Assembly (NCBI RefSeq): GCF_001243045.1 | Contig: NZ_LN849007.1 | Location: forward strand, 1,950,989-2,014,988 | DNA length: 64,000 nt | DNA from: Clostridium niameyense | Lineage (GTDB): Bacteria > Bacillota > Clostridia > Clostridiales > Clostridiaceae | Direction: 5' to 3' | Part shown: piece by piece, positions 55,486 to 63,741 of the stretch | Layout: every line of letters starts with the position of its first letter | How positions within the stretch are numbered: position 1 is the stretch's first letter | Translations under genes and position numbers: made by a program | The notes under the pieces: model-generated | What the model saw: only the letters and a program-made list of their open reading frames with translations | What the model was told of the DNA's origin: nothing | Databases searched by the model: none

Positions 55486-55941
55486 TTAGTCTATAGCAAC
55501 CTTGAATATAATTTTTCTTATTGGCTCAGAAGAATTCACTCTTATTCCTGTCATATGAACATCCTCTGGAAAATATAACATGAAAAATCCTTCTTTTAAA
55601 ATTGATTCTCCTTCACTTTTACCCTTTAATATATAGGCGTCACCTTTTTCATCATAATCTTTCTCAATTTCTACGTGATTAAAGTTAGAATATAATAATT
55701 TTTCTTGTCCACTTATCATATAGTGTATATCTATATATTTTTTATGAGATTCCCAGAAACCGTTTTCTTTTTCTTTAGTATTATACTCTACAACTACATA
55801 ATATAAGTCATCTCCATCAACTTGATGTACACCTTTTTCATCCTTTGAAAAATCCTTATTTTTTAGATATTCTAATGCTTTTCCTATTTTTGTATCCGAA
55901 CTATAATAAAGTCCAGCATTTTTTATATTATCTAATATCAT
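55486..55941 (-). CDS. YhcH/YjgK/YiaL family protein (sialic acid anomerase-like)
   Basis: A 151-residue cupin-like protein of the YhcH/EbgC (DUF386) family. YIDIHYMISGQEKLLYSN (about residues 67-84) and MLYFPEDVHMTGI near 122-134 contain the metal-binding His and Asp residues. Family members in nan operons (NanQ) speed the opening or anomerisation of sialic acid and ManNAc. Same operon, 32 bases after the symporter. Confidence 0.9.
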   Translation of the reverse strand: MILDNIKNAGLYYSSDTKIGKALEYLKNKDFSKDEKGVHQVDGDDLYYVVVEYNTKEKENGFWESHKKYIDIHYMISGQEKLLYSNFNHVEIEKDYDEKGDAYILKGKSEGESILKEGFFMLYFPEDVHMTGIRVNSSEPIRKIIFKVAID

Positions 55942-55973
55942 ATTAGCTACCTCCTAGATTTTATATGTTTAAA

Positions 55974-57461
55974 TTATTTATCCCTATCATATATAGTTAG
56001 ATTTTTTAAATCTCTTTCATCTTCTTTAAATAATAAGCTAAACACATATCCAAACAACATACATGCTCCAATACTTATAACAGAGTACATCCAAAATGTT
56101 ACATGTGTAAAATATTTTACAGATACAACTAATATACTTGAAACTATAAATCCTACTATAGCACCTTTAGAATTAGCTTTTTTAGTAAATATACCTAATG
56201 CGAAAAGTCCTCCAACAACACCTAAAACTAATCCCATAAATCCGTTGAACCAGTTATATGCTGATTTTAAATCTGAATGAGCAAGTATTATAGCTACTAT
56301 TATTGATACTATTCCTACTCCTAAAGAAAGTATTTTAGCCATTTTTGTTGCTGAATCATTGTCCATGCTTCCTTTTATTACTTTATGAATATCTAATGTC
56401 CAACTTGTAGCAACACTGTTTAATCCAGTAGATAATGTTGATTGACCTGCTGCAAAAACGCCTGCTAATAATAAACCTGAAATACCTGCTGGTAATTGTT
56501 TAACTATATAAGTTGCAAATATTTTATCTTCTGCCCCGGATACTAATAAAGCGGGATTTTGTTTATAAAATACAAATAGTCCTGTTCCTATAAAGAAGAA
56601 TACAGTTGCTATTCCTATAGATAATGCACCATTCAAATATGTCATTTTCTTCATTTCACCAAGATCTGTAGTTGTTGTATACCTTTGCACCATATCTTGA
56701 CTTGAAACGTAAGATGCTAATGTTGATAAACCTGCTCCTATAAGAACTATAAAGAATCCTTCTTTATATATGCTTAAATTCATCATGCTTGATAATTGTA
56801 AAAATTTATGGTTTTCTACACCTACTCTAACAACTTCTCCTAATCCACCATGAATTGTAAATGCCATATAAATTACTACGAATATTGCTCCTAGTGATAA
56901 AACCGTACCTTGTATAAAATCTGTCCATAACACTGATTTTATACCTCCAACATATGAGTATATAATTGCAATTACCCCCATAGCAATTATTAATATATTT
57001 ATATCTATATCTGTAACCATTGCCAATGCTAAAGATGGTAAATACATAATTATAGACATTCTACCTATTTGGTAAACTATAAACATTACACTTCCTAAAA
57101 GTCTTAATCCTTTATTAAATCTTCTTTCCAAATATTCATAAGCTGTATCTAAATTAAGTTTTTTATAAACTGGTAAGAAAAATCTTATAGTTAATGGAAC
57201 TGCTATAAATACACCAAGTTGTGCAACCCATGCTGCCCAATCGGTTTTAAACGAACGACCTGCTAATGCTAAGTAAGATATTGGACTCAACATTGTAGCA
57301 AATAAGCTTACTGCCGAAACCCACCAAGGAATAGTTCCATCTCCTTTAAAATATTCTTTACCTTTCATTTCCTTTTTGGCAACCCTAACCCCTACATATA
57401 ATACAAATAAAAGGTAAGCGACTAGAACAATATAATCTAAAAATTCAAATGATGCCTTCAT
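55974..57461 (-). CDS. Sodium:solute symporter, probable sialic acid importer
   Basis: A 495-residue SSS-family transporter with 13 predicted helices. FKGDGTIPWWVSAVSLFATMLSPISYLALAGRSF (quoted in part: GTIPWWVSAVSLFATMLSPI) near residues 42-65 and QSTLSTGLNSVATSW near 350 are family landmarks including Na+-site serines. Its place between nanA and the YhcH gene implies Neu5Ac uptake, as in SiaT-type SSS carriers. 107 bases after nanA, with an imperfect hairpin between. Confidence 0.88.
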   Translation of the reverse strand: MKASFEFLDYIVLVAYLLFVLYVGVRVAKKEMKGKEYFKGDGTIPWWVSAVSLFATMLSPISYLALAGRSFKTDWAAWVAQLGVFIAVPLTIRFFLPVYKKLNLDTAYEYLERRFNKGLRLLGSVMFIVYQIGRMSIIMYLPSLALAMVTDIDINILIIAMGVIAIIYSYVGGIKSVLWTDFIQGTVLSLGAIFVVIYMAFTIHGGLGEVVRVGVENHKFLQLSSMMNLSIYKEGFFIVLIGAGLSTLASYVSSQDMVQRYTTTTDLGEMKKMTYLNGALSIGIATVFFFIGTGLFVFYKQNPALLVSGAEDKIFATYIVKQLPAGISGLLLAGVFAAGQSTLSTGLNSVATSWTLDIHKVIKGSMDNDSATKMAKILSLGVGIVSIIVAIILAHSDLKSAYNWFNGFMGLVLGVVGGLFALGIFTKKANSKGAIVGFIVSSILVVSVKYFTHVTFWMYSVISIGACMLFGYVFSLLFKEDERDLKNLTIYDRDK

Positions 57462-57484
57462 GCTTATATACCTCCAATATATTA

Positions 57485-57535
57485 TTTAAAAAGTGAGAGT
57501 TAAGAGTTTTATTCCGCCCTTAGCTCTCAATTTTA
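57485..57535 (-). terminator. Imperfect hairpin between nanA and the symporter gene
   Basis: On the minus strand GAGAGCTAAG pairs with CTTAACTCTC (one mismatch) around a 14-base loop and is followed by CTTTTT. It could be a leaky terminator or a processing/stability element that lowers expression of the downstream genes relative to nanA. Confidence 0.45.
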
Positions 57536-57568
57536 AATTACTTTAATACAATATATTTTAAAATTTAA

Positions 57569-58435
57569 TTATAGATACTTTTTAGATAATTCTTTAGCAA
57601 ATTTAATTTGCTCATCATTTAATTTTTTCATAGGTTGTCTACAATATCCTGCATCTACACCCTTATCTTTTAACATTTCTTTTATAGTTTGATATAATCC
57701 GTTGCTTAATATACCTTCTATTAAATCATTAGTAACATGTTGAATTTCATAAGCTTTTTGAATTTCACCTTTTTTAGCTAATTCAAAAATTTCTTTTGCT
57801 CTTTTTCCATTTACATTAAATGTACTTCCTATAGCTCCATCTACTCCTGAAACTACAGCTGGTAATAACATTTCATCAAATCCTGAGAATATCAATTTAT
57901 TTGGAAAAGCTTTTCTTAATCTTTCTAATAAATAGAAATCTGCTGCTGTGAATTTAACACCTATTACTTTTTCATTTTCAAATAGCTCTGCAAATTGATT
58001 TAAAGTTATATTAACACCTGTTAAAAATGGTATTGAATATATGATCATGTTATTTCCTGTTTCTTCTATAATTGTGTTATAGTAATTTTTTATCTCACTA
58101 AAATCAAACTTATAATAAAAAGGAGTTACTGCTGATAAAGAATCATATCCTAATTTTGTGGCAAATTTTCCTAATTCAACAGCTTCCTTTAAATTAATAG
58201 ATCCTACTTGTGCTATTAATTTCACAGCATCTTTTGCTTCATCTTTAACTATTTCAAATATTCTTTTCTTTTCTTCTGTAGCTAACATGAAGTTTTCTCC
58301 TGTACTTCCACCTACATAAAGACCATCTACATTACATACATCAATATTATAACGTACTAATTGTCTTAATCCTTCTTCCTTAAGATTTCCGTTTTCATCA
58401 TATGGTACTAATAAAGCTGAAAAAATTCCTTTCAT
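57569..58435 (-). CDS. nanA: N-acetylneuraminate lyase NanA
   Basis: Splits Neu5Ac into ManNAc and pyruvate. A 288-residue class I aldolase of the DHDPS/NAL family with the carboxylate-binding [10 protein letters not shown] (about 42-51), the catalytic Tyr of [12 protein letters not shown] near 137 and the Schiff-base Lys of GVKFTAAD near 165. The residues after the Lys ([11 protein letters not shown]) are NAL-type rather than DHDPS-type. First gene of the nan operon, with AGGAGG before ATG 58435 and the operator-bearing promoter upstream. Confidence 0.95.
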   Translation of the reverse strand: MKGIFSALLVPYDENGNLKEEGLRQLVRYNIDVCNVDGLYVGGSTGENFMLATEEKKRIFEIVKDEAKDAVKLIAQVGSINLKEAVELGKFATKLGYDSLSAVTPFYYKFDFSEIKNYYNTIIEETGNNMIIYSIPFLTGVNITLNQFAELFENEKVIGVKFTAADFYLLERLRKAFPNKLIFSGFDEMLLPAVVSGVDGAIGSTFNVNGKRAKEIFELAKKGEIQKAYEIQHVTNDLIEGILSNGLYQTIKEMLKDKGVDAGYCRQPMKKLNDEQIKFAKELSKKYL

Positions 58436-58476
58436 TTTACGTCCTCCTATAATTTAAAATTTATAAAATTTACGAT

Positions 58477-58490
58477 TGGTCACGCGAACA
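58477..58490. promoter_or_regulatory. Second putative operator (O2) in the nanA leader
   Basis: TGGTCACGCGAACA agrees at 11 of 14 positions with the core of O1 (TGTTCTCGAGAACA), keeping both the central CG and the GAACA half. Its centre is about 124 bp from that of O1 and it lies downstream of the promoter. Confidence 0.55.
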
Positions 58491-58592
58491 TTTTTGCGCA
58501 AATTAAATTTATAAGTTTTTATTTTACATAATAGTTAATGAAATAATAAATTTATAAAACCTTTGTAAATGTTTTCTTAACTTTATGGTTTC

Positions 58593-58621
58593 ATTATATA
58601 TGTTCTCGAGAACATTTTCAA
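58593..58621 (-). promoter_or_regulatory. nanA promoter with operator O1 in the spacer
   Basis: On the minus strand TTGAAA (58616-58621) and TATAAT (58593-58598) are 17 bases apart, and the spacer contains the perfect 16-bp palindrome ATGTTCTCGAGAACAT (58600-58615) with a central CG, the form of LacI-family operators. A repressor bound here would exclude polymerase. Confidence 0.8.
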
Positions 58622-58639
58622 GTACTTTTTTTAATTTTT

Positions 58640-60208
58640 TTAATCTTCTATATAGTGAGAACCTAAACTATTTTCTCTATTTAATATAGAATTTAATACA
58701 ACCTTACTCATTTTTATATAGTTTCTTAATACAAACGCTTTTTTACTTTGTTGTGAATTATACAAATAATTATATATGTTAAACTCACTTTCAATATTTT
58801 CTATAATTTTTATGGCCTCCTTTACATCCTTTTTCTTTCTTATTATAGAAGCATTATTATACATAAGCTCTCTTATATAAGTTATCTTTTCTTCTAAATC
58901 ATAATTTTTAACTTCCTTAACTAAGTTATTTTCCTCTATAAAATACTTTTCAATATCCTTTTTACTATTTGGTTCTTCTATTTCTTTTTTATCTATATAC
59001 TTAACTGATTCTTTTCCTGCTATTTTTCCAAATACCATAGCATTAACTGTAGATAATCCTCCTATTCTGTCTGCACCATGAACACCGCCTGTAACCTCTC
59101 CCGCTGAATATATACCTTTTATTGAAGTTTCAGCTTTCTCATTTATATCTATTCCACCATTAGCAGCATGGGCAAATGGAATAATTATTATTTCACTATC
59201 ATCTAAAGCACCTTTTGATTCTAACCATTTAAAGTAATTAAATATAAGTGTATCTTTTATATTTAATATATCTTTAGGATAAGTAAATCTGATGCCTTCT
59301 TTAGATTTTAGATATTCCTTAAACATATTGATATCAACATATTTTGAATTTAGTCTACTAGTAAAAGGTCCATGTGTTGATCTTTCTTTTAAAACTTGCT
59401 TTTCATTTAAAAAATTAGGTAAATTATCTTTTAAAATACTTTCCCCATTTTTATTTTTAAGGGTTATATAATTAAAAACTCTTTCATTGAATATAGTTTT
59501 ATAATGTGGTGTTATATAAGCTGGTATAAATTGAATAAACTCCATATTTATAAGCTTACATCCTACTTCAACTGCTGGTATATGAGCATTTAGAGCCATA
59601 TCTTTTGTACTTAAATTATATTTATATATATTTGTAAAACCGCCTGTTGCTATTATAATTGCCTTAGCAAAAATTTGTATATATTCTCCTTCATCTGTAA
59701 TAAATATAGCTGAAGAAAAACTATCCTTTTCATCTTTAATTATCTTAATTAAATTAGTATTTTCTAAAATGTTTAAATTCTTATCTTCTTTTAATTTTGA
59801 GAAAGCTATTTTTGCAGTTTTAAAATCAAAGCCATACCACTTTCTAGGCTTTTTATCAAAGCATGGTATAACATTTTCTCCGTCTATTGGTCTTCTAAAC
59901 TTAATACCTAAATTCATAAAATCTTTTATATAGCTTTCAGCATTTTCTATTAGGGTAGTTACTAATTTTTCATTAGGTATTCCACATCCTACGTCCATTA
60001 TAGTATCAACAAAATCTTTTTTATCCTCTTCATCTTCAGCTACAACCATACCTAAGCCCCAAGTGCCAGGATAAAAACTAGCTCCAGAACAAAACTTTCC
60101 ACTACTTACTAAAATAGTATTTTTATTTGCCTTAACTGTCTCTATAGCTGCTGATATTCCTGCAATGCCAGTTCCAACAACTACTATATCAGAAGTTATA
60201 CTTTTCAT
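58640..60208 (-). CDS. FAD-dependent oxidoreductase (fumarate reductase/aspartate oxidase type)
   Basis: A 522-residue flavoprotein of the FAD_binding_2 superfamily. The dinucleotide motif is VVVGTGIAGISAAIE (about 9-23), the second FAD contact IIIATGGFTNIYKYN (about 195), and the C-terminal FAD loop AGEVTGGVHGADRIGG near 375; the end NRENSLGSHYIED resembles the succinate dehydrogenase/NadB tail. There is no Tat or secretion signal and no covalent-FAD hallmark that I can see. It has its own promoter and sits between the LacI-type regulator and nanA. Substrate unknown; no nadA or nadC is nearby, which argues against a simple NadB call. Confidence 0.75.
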   Translation of the reverse strand: MKSITSDIVVVGTGIAGISAAIETVKANKNTILVSSGKFCSGASFYPGTWGLGMVVAEDEEDKKDFVDTIMDVGCGIPNEKLVTTLIENAESYIKDFMNLGIKFRRPIDGENVIPCFDKKPRKWYGFDFKTAKIAFSKLKEDKNLNILENTNLIKIIKDEKDSFSSAIFITDEGEYIQIFAKAIIIATGGFTNIYKYNLSTKDMALNAHIPAVEVGCKLINMEFIQFIPAYITPHYKTIFNERVFNYITLKNKNGESILKDNLPNFLNEKQVLKERSTHGPFTSRLNSKYVDINMFKEYLKSKEGIRFTYPKDILNIKDTLIFNYFKWLESKGALDDSEIIIIPFAHAANGGIDINEKAETSIKGIYSAGEVTGGVHGADRIGGLSTVNAMVFGKIAGKESVKYIDKKEIEEPNSKKDIEKYFIEENNLVKEVKNYDLEEKITYIRELMYNNASIIRKKKDVKEAIKIIENIESEFNIYNYLYNSQQSKKAFVLRNYIKMSKVVLNSILNRENSLGSHYIED

Positions 60209-60239
60209 ATTAATCCTCCCTTATAATTTATATAATTAA

Positions 60240-60268
60240 ATATTAAACTGCAAACGTTTTTTATACAA
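60240..60268 (-). promoter_or_regulatory. Promoter of the flavoprotein gene with cre/LacI-like site
   Basis: On the minus strand TTGTAT (60263-60268) and TAATAT (60240-60245) are 17 bases apart. The spacer holds AAACGTTT; read on the plus strand, TGCAAACGTTTTTT (60249-60262) matches the left part of the CcpA cre consensus but not its final CA. It may be a catabolite-control or local-regulator site. Confidence 0.5.
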
Positions 60269-60311
60269 GTATGAAAAATGCCTTAATTATATAAATATTA
60301 AATTTTTATAA

Positions 60312-61322
60312 TTAAAGCATAGTTTCCCTGACTACTATTCTGCTATCCATAATATACTTATTATTTACATTTTCCATGTCTTTATATAATTTTTCAAACA
60401 TGAATTTTCCAGCAAAATATCCTTCTTCATAACATTTCTCAATAACTGTTGCAATTATTTTTTTATTCATAATTAATTTTTTCATATCTTCAGACATACC
60501 ATTTCCTATTATATTCATTTTTTTATTGTATTTATTATCTATATATTTAACTATATCTGTTAAAAATCTTGTAGCATAAATAGCCTTTACATTAGTAGTC
60601 ATATATTCTTCTAAAATTGATTTAATATCCTTCATTAGATTTTCTGAATATATCGGACCCACTATAAAATTTGTGTTTTCTTCTTTAACTCTACTTAAAA
60701 AACCATCCATATATAATTTTGATGAAATTCTATCATCTACTGTATCTAACACTAAGATTTTTTCATCTTGTTGCAATGTACTAATAAGTATTTCTGCCGC
60801 TATTCTACCTGATTTAAAATAATTTGGACCTACATAAAAAATAGAATTATCAAGTGGTATATCCAAAGTAATAAAATGTATTTGAGGATTTTGCATCTTT
60901 ATTTCTTTTATTTCTTTTTTTAATAATGGAGTTATTATTATACCTTCAACATCTTTTTCTTTTATTATTTTTTTTAATTCTATTAGTTGTTTCTCTGGAG
61001 TTTCTATATCTGTTTGTATTATGTTTATACTATATCCATAAAAACTAAATTCTGTTTCTGCTTCTTTAAGTCCAGCTTTTATTTTTTCTGTATAATATTT
61101 ATTTCTAGATTCTATTATAAAAGCATAAATATTTTTATTCTTTTTTCTAGCTAATGAACTACTTATAGGATTCTTTTTATATCCTAGCTCTTCAGCTAAA
61201 TTTAGTATTTTTTCTTTTGTTTCTGGCTTTATATTCTTGTTACCATTTAAAGCCCTAGCTACTGTTGTTCTTGATATATTTAGCATTTTTGCTATATCTT
61301 CTTGTTTAACCAACCTCATCAT
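60312..61322 (-). CDS. LacI-family transcriptional regulator
   Basis: A 336-residue regulator with an N-terminal LacI helix-turn-helix (VKQEDIAKMLNISRTTVARALNG, hinge helix SSSLARKK-type region near residue 55) and a periplasmic-binding-protein-like effector domain. Such proteins bind palindromes with a central CG, as found in the nanA promoter, so it probably controls the nan cluster with a sialic acid-derived effector; that is inference. The start is ambiguous among GTG 61325, ATG 61322 and ATG 61319, all within an AGGTGATGATG stretch. Confidence 0.88.
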   Translation of the reverse strand: MMRLVKQEDIAKMLNISRTTVARALNGNKNIKPETKEKILNLAEELGYKKNPISSSLARKKNKNIYAFIIESRNKYYTEKIKAGLKEAETEFSFYGYSINIIQTDIETPEKQLIELKKIIKEKDVEGIIITPLLKKEIKEIKMQNPQIHFITLDIPLDNSIFYVGPNYFKSGRIAAEILISTLQQDEKILVLDTVDDRISSKLYMDGFLSRVKEENTNFIVGPIYSENLMKDIKSILEEYMTTNVKAIYATRFLTDIVKYIDNKYNKKMNIIGNGMSEDMKKLIMNKKIIATVIEKCYEEGYFAGKFMFEKLYKDMENVNNKYIMDSRIVVRETML

Positions 61323-61325
61323 CAC

Positions 61326-61603
61326 CTACCTTGAAATTTCTTAATGTATTACTATCTATTATACTAAAAAAGTTTTTTATATCCTAATTATTATTAAATA
61401 ATTTTTTTCTAAACAGTAAATAAAAGAACTTTATAGCATTTATAGGTACTCTCTTTGAATATTATTTAATAACTTTTGCCTTAGTACATACTATTTTAAA
61501 TCTAATAGCATTACTAACACCTTAATATTAAAATTATTCTAATCTAGTATCTATGACATTCTTTAAGTTCTAATATATTATTAATTATAAAATAAAGATA
61601 ATA
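61326..61603. other. AT-rich intergenic stretch
   Basis: Upstream region of the LacI-type regulator, running into the panB promoter. I find no gene, repeat or clear promoter in it. Confidence 0.4.
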
Positions 61604-61632
61604 TTGTGATTAAAATGTATACATGTTAATAT
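61604..61632 (+). promoter_or_regulatory. Promoter of the pan operon
   Basis: TTGTGA (61604-61609) and TAATAT (61627-61632) with a 17-base spacer. Transcription would start near 61639, leaving a leader of about 230 bases before panB. Confidence 0.55.
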
Positions 61633-61637
61633 ATTGT

Positions 61638-61765
61638 TGGGTAGTATCCATACGGAACTGCACCGAATTGTTTTTATTTTTTACCCATACTGCTCATATC
61701 TATAGGAATGGGACAGTTATATTAATAACATTTTTTGCCCAAATATATTTGGGATATTTTTTCAT
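61638..61765 (+). promoter_or_regulatory. Structured panB leader, possible 'pan' RNA motif
   Basis: The leader is more GC-rich and structured than its surroundings. GGGTA can pair with TACCC around an inner CGG-AACTGCA-CCG hairpin, and a second block pairs CCCAT with ATGGG. CCATAC and ACTGC each occur twice, once per block. A short stem CCCAAA/TTTGGG (61738-61753) followed by ATATTTTTT may be a terminator. A conserved 'pan' RNA upstream of panB is known from comparative work; identity here is my inference. Confidence 0.5.
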
Positions 61766-61870
61766 ATCATTTTTATATAATTTATAACAATTCAGTTGCA
61801 TTCTAATTCTACCCACCCTATTAATTTAAAATTTATAGGTTTAGAAATATTTTAGGGAGGGTCAAATTAT

Positions 61871-62698
61871 ATGAAAAACTCAGTCAAAACTTTTCAAGAA
61901 CTCAAGAACAAAGATGAGAAAATAACTATGCTCACAGCTTATGACTATTCTATGGCAAAACTTATAGACTCTTGCAAAATAAATGGCATTTTAGTTGGTG
62001 ACTCTTTGGGTATGGTTTGCTTAGGTTATGAAAATACTTTAAGTGTAACCATGGAAGATATGATTCACCATACAAAAGCCGTTGCAAGAGGTGCTATTAA
62101 CTCATTAGTAGTTGGTGATATGCCCTTTATGTCATATCAAACCTCTACTTATGATGCAGTAGTTAATGCAGGTCGTTTTATAAAAGAAGCCCAAGCCTCT
62201 GCAGTTAAGCTAGAAGGTGGCGCTACTGTAATAGATCAAGTTAAAGCCATAGTAAAAGCTCAAATTCCTGTAATGGGACATATAGGATTAACTCCTCAAT
62301 CTGTAAACATGTTTGGTGGTTTTAAAGTTCAAGGAAAAGAGCTAGATAAAGCAAAAGAATTAATAGAAGATGCAAAAAAACTAGAAGATGCAGGTGCTTT
62401 TTCTATAGTGCTTGAATGTATTCCTGAAAAACTATCAAAAATTATAAGCGAATCTATATCTATACCAACCATAGGAATAGGTGCTGGTAAGTATTGTGAT
62501 GGTCAAATTTTAGTTTATCATGATATGTTATCTATGTTTTCTGATTTTAAACCTAAATTTGTAAAATCCTTTGGTGACGTAGGTTCTGCTATAAATTCAG
62601 GTGTGAAAAACTATATAAATGAAGTTAAAAGTGAAAATTTTCCAGAGAAAGAACACTCTTTTAAAATAGATGATGAAATAATAGAAAAATTATACTAA
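61871..62698 (+). CDS. panB: 3-methyl-2-oxobutanoate hydroxymethyltransferase PanB
   Basis: First committed step of pantothenate synthesis: adds a hydroxymethyl group from methylene-THF to ketoisovalerate. A 275-residue TIM barrel with [13 protein letters not shown] (about 19), LVGDSLGMV (about 42), [11 protein letters not shown] (about 65), the VKLEGGA region (about 112), GHIGLTPQ (about 137) and [18 protein letters not shown] (about 200). GGGAGGG precedes ATG 61871. First gene of the pan operon. Confidence 0.97.
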   Translation: MKNSVKTFQELKNKDEKITMLTAYDYSMAKLIDSCKINGILVGDSLGMVCLGYENTLSVTMEDMIHHTKAVARGAINSLVVGDMPFMSYQTSTYDAVVNAGRFIKEAQASAVKLEGGATVIDQVKAIVKAQIPVMGHIGLTPQSVNMFGGFKVQGKELDKAKELIEDAKKLEDAGAFSIVLECIPEKLSKIISESISIPTIGIGAGKYCDGQILVYHDMLSMFSDFKPKFVKSFGDVGSAINSGVKNYINEVKSENFPEKEHSFKIDDEIIEKLY

Positions 62699-62723
62699 AA
62701 AATTTTTAAAATAGAATTTATGA

Positions 62724-62763
62724 GAGGATGGTGAAAAGCTGAATTTTATCAGCTTATATTATG
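62724..62763 (+). promoter_or_regulatory. panC initiation region with hairpin between SD and start
   Basis: The only plausible Shine-Dalgarno (GAGG at 62724-62727, GGTGA at 62730-62734) lies about 26-34 bases before ATG 62761. Between them AAGCTGA (62736-62742) and TCAGCTT (62749-62755) form a perfect 7-bp hairpin; removing it leaves six bases between GGTGA and the ATG. Confidence 0.6.
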
Positions 62764-63606
62764 AAAGTAATGCATACTATTAAAGAAGTAAAAAATATAA
62801 TAAATAAATGGAAAAAAGATGATTTATCTATAGGTTATGTTCCTACTATGGGTTATTTACATGAGGGACATGCATCTCTTATAAAAAAAGCTAGAGAGGA
62901 AAATGATAAAGTTATTGTATCTATTTTTGTAAATCCAATTCAATTCGGACCAAATGAAGATTATGCCTCTTATCCTAGAGATTTAAATAAAGATTCTGCT
63001 CTATGTGATAGTATTGGTGCAGATTTAGTTTTTAATCCAGAACCTTCTGAAATGTATCCTAATAAAACATATACTCATGTAAATGTGAGTTTACTAACAA
63101 ATAACTTATGTGGTGCAAGAAGGCCTGGTCATTTTCAAGGTGTATGTACAGTTCTTACAAAATTTTTTAATATAATAACTCCAAATAAAGCTTACTTTGG
63201 TGAAAAAGATGCCCAACAATTAGCTGTAATAAAAAAAATGGTTAAAGATTTAAATTTCAACGTAGAAATTGTAGGCTGCCCTATAGTAAGAGAAATTGAT
63301 GGCTTAGCTAAAAGTTCTAGAAATTCTTATTTAAATAAAGAAGAAAGAACAGCTGCCTTGGTTTTAAATAAAAGCTTAAAAACTGCTTTAAATTTATTAA
63401 AAAGCGAAGAAAGAAATCCCTCTAAAATAAAAAATTTAATAATAGAAACAATAGAAAAAGAACCTTTAGCAAAGATAGATTATGTAGAAATTGTAGATAG
63501 CCTAAACCTTCAATCTGTAGAAAATATTGATTCTAACATATTAATAGCTATAGCTGTATATGTTGGTAACACTAGACTTATAGATAATTTTACTTTTGAA
63601 ATTTAA
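62761..63606 (+). CDS. panC: Pantothenate synthetase PanC
   Basis: Joins pantoate and beta-alanine with ATP to give pantothenate. A 281-residue nucleotidyltransferase with VPTMGYLHEGHASLI (HxGH, about 27-41), SIFVNPIQFGPNEDY (about 57), PGHFQGVCTVLTKFFN (about 122), FGEKDAQQ (about 146) and the KSSRN loop near 190. Follows panB by 62 bases. panD, which usually completes the operon, is not next. Confidence 0.97.
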   Translation: MKVMHTIKEVKNIINKWKKDDLSIGYVPTMGYLHEGHASLIKKAREENDKVIVSIFVNPIQFGPNEDYASYPRDLNKDSALCDSIGADLVFNPEPSEMYPNKTYTHVNVSLLTNNLCGARRPGHFQGVCTVLTKFFNIITPNKAYFGEKDAQQLAVIKKMVKDLNFNVEIVGCPIVREIDGLAKSSRNSYLNKEERTAALVLNKSLKTALNLLKSEERNPSKIKNLIIETIEKEPLAKIDYVEIVDSLNLQSVENIDSNILIAIAVYVGNTRLIDNFTFEI

Positions 63607-63741
63607 ATATCTATTTATTTTTATTATACCGCTATATTTAAACATAAAATATTAAAATTAGACAAAATTACCTATTTTTAATATACTTATGGCGTGTTAA
63701 GAATATATTTTTTATATAATAACAAAATATGGAGGTATGAT

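Noticed and set aside
58640-60208. Flavoprotein called L-aspartate oxidase (nadB)
   Set aside because: The fold family fits, but no nadA or nadC is adjacent, the context is sialic acid catabolism, and related flavoenzymes share the same motifs.
61638-61765. panB leader as a T-box
   Set aside because: No T-box sequence of the AGGGTGGNACCGCG type and no specifier-loop arrangement; pan operons are also not usual T-box targets.
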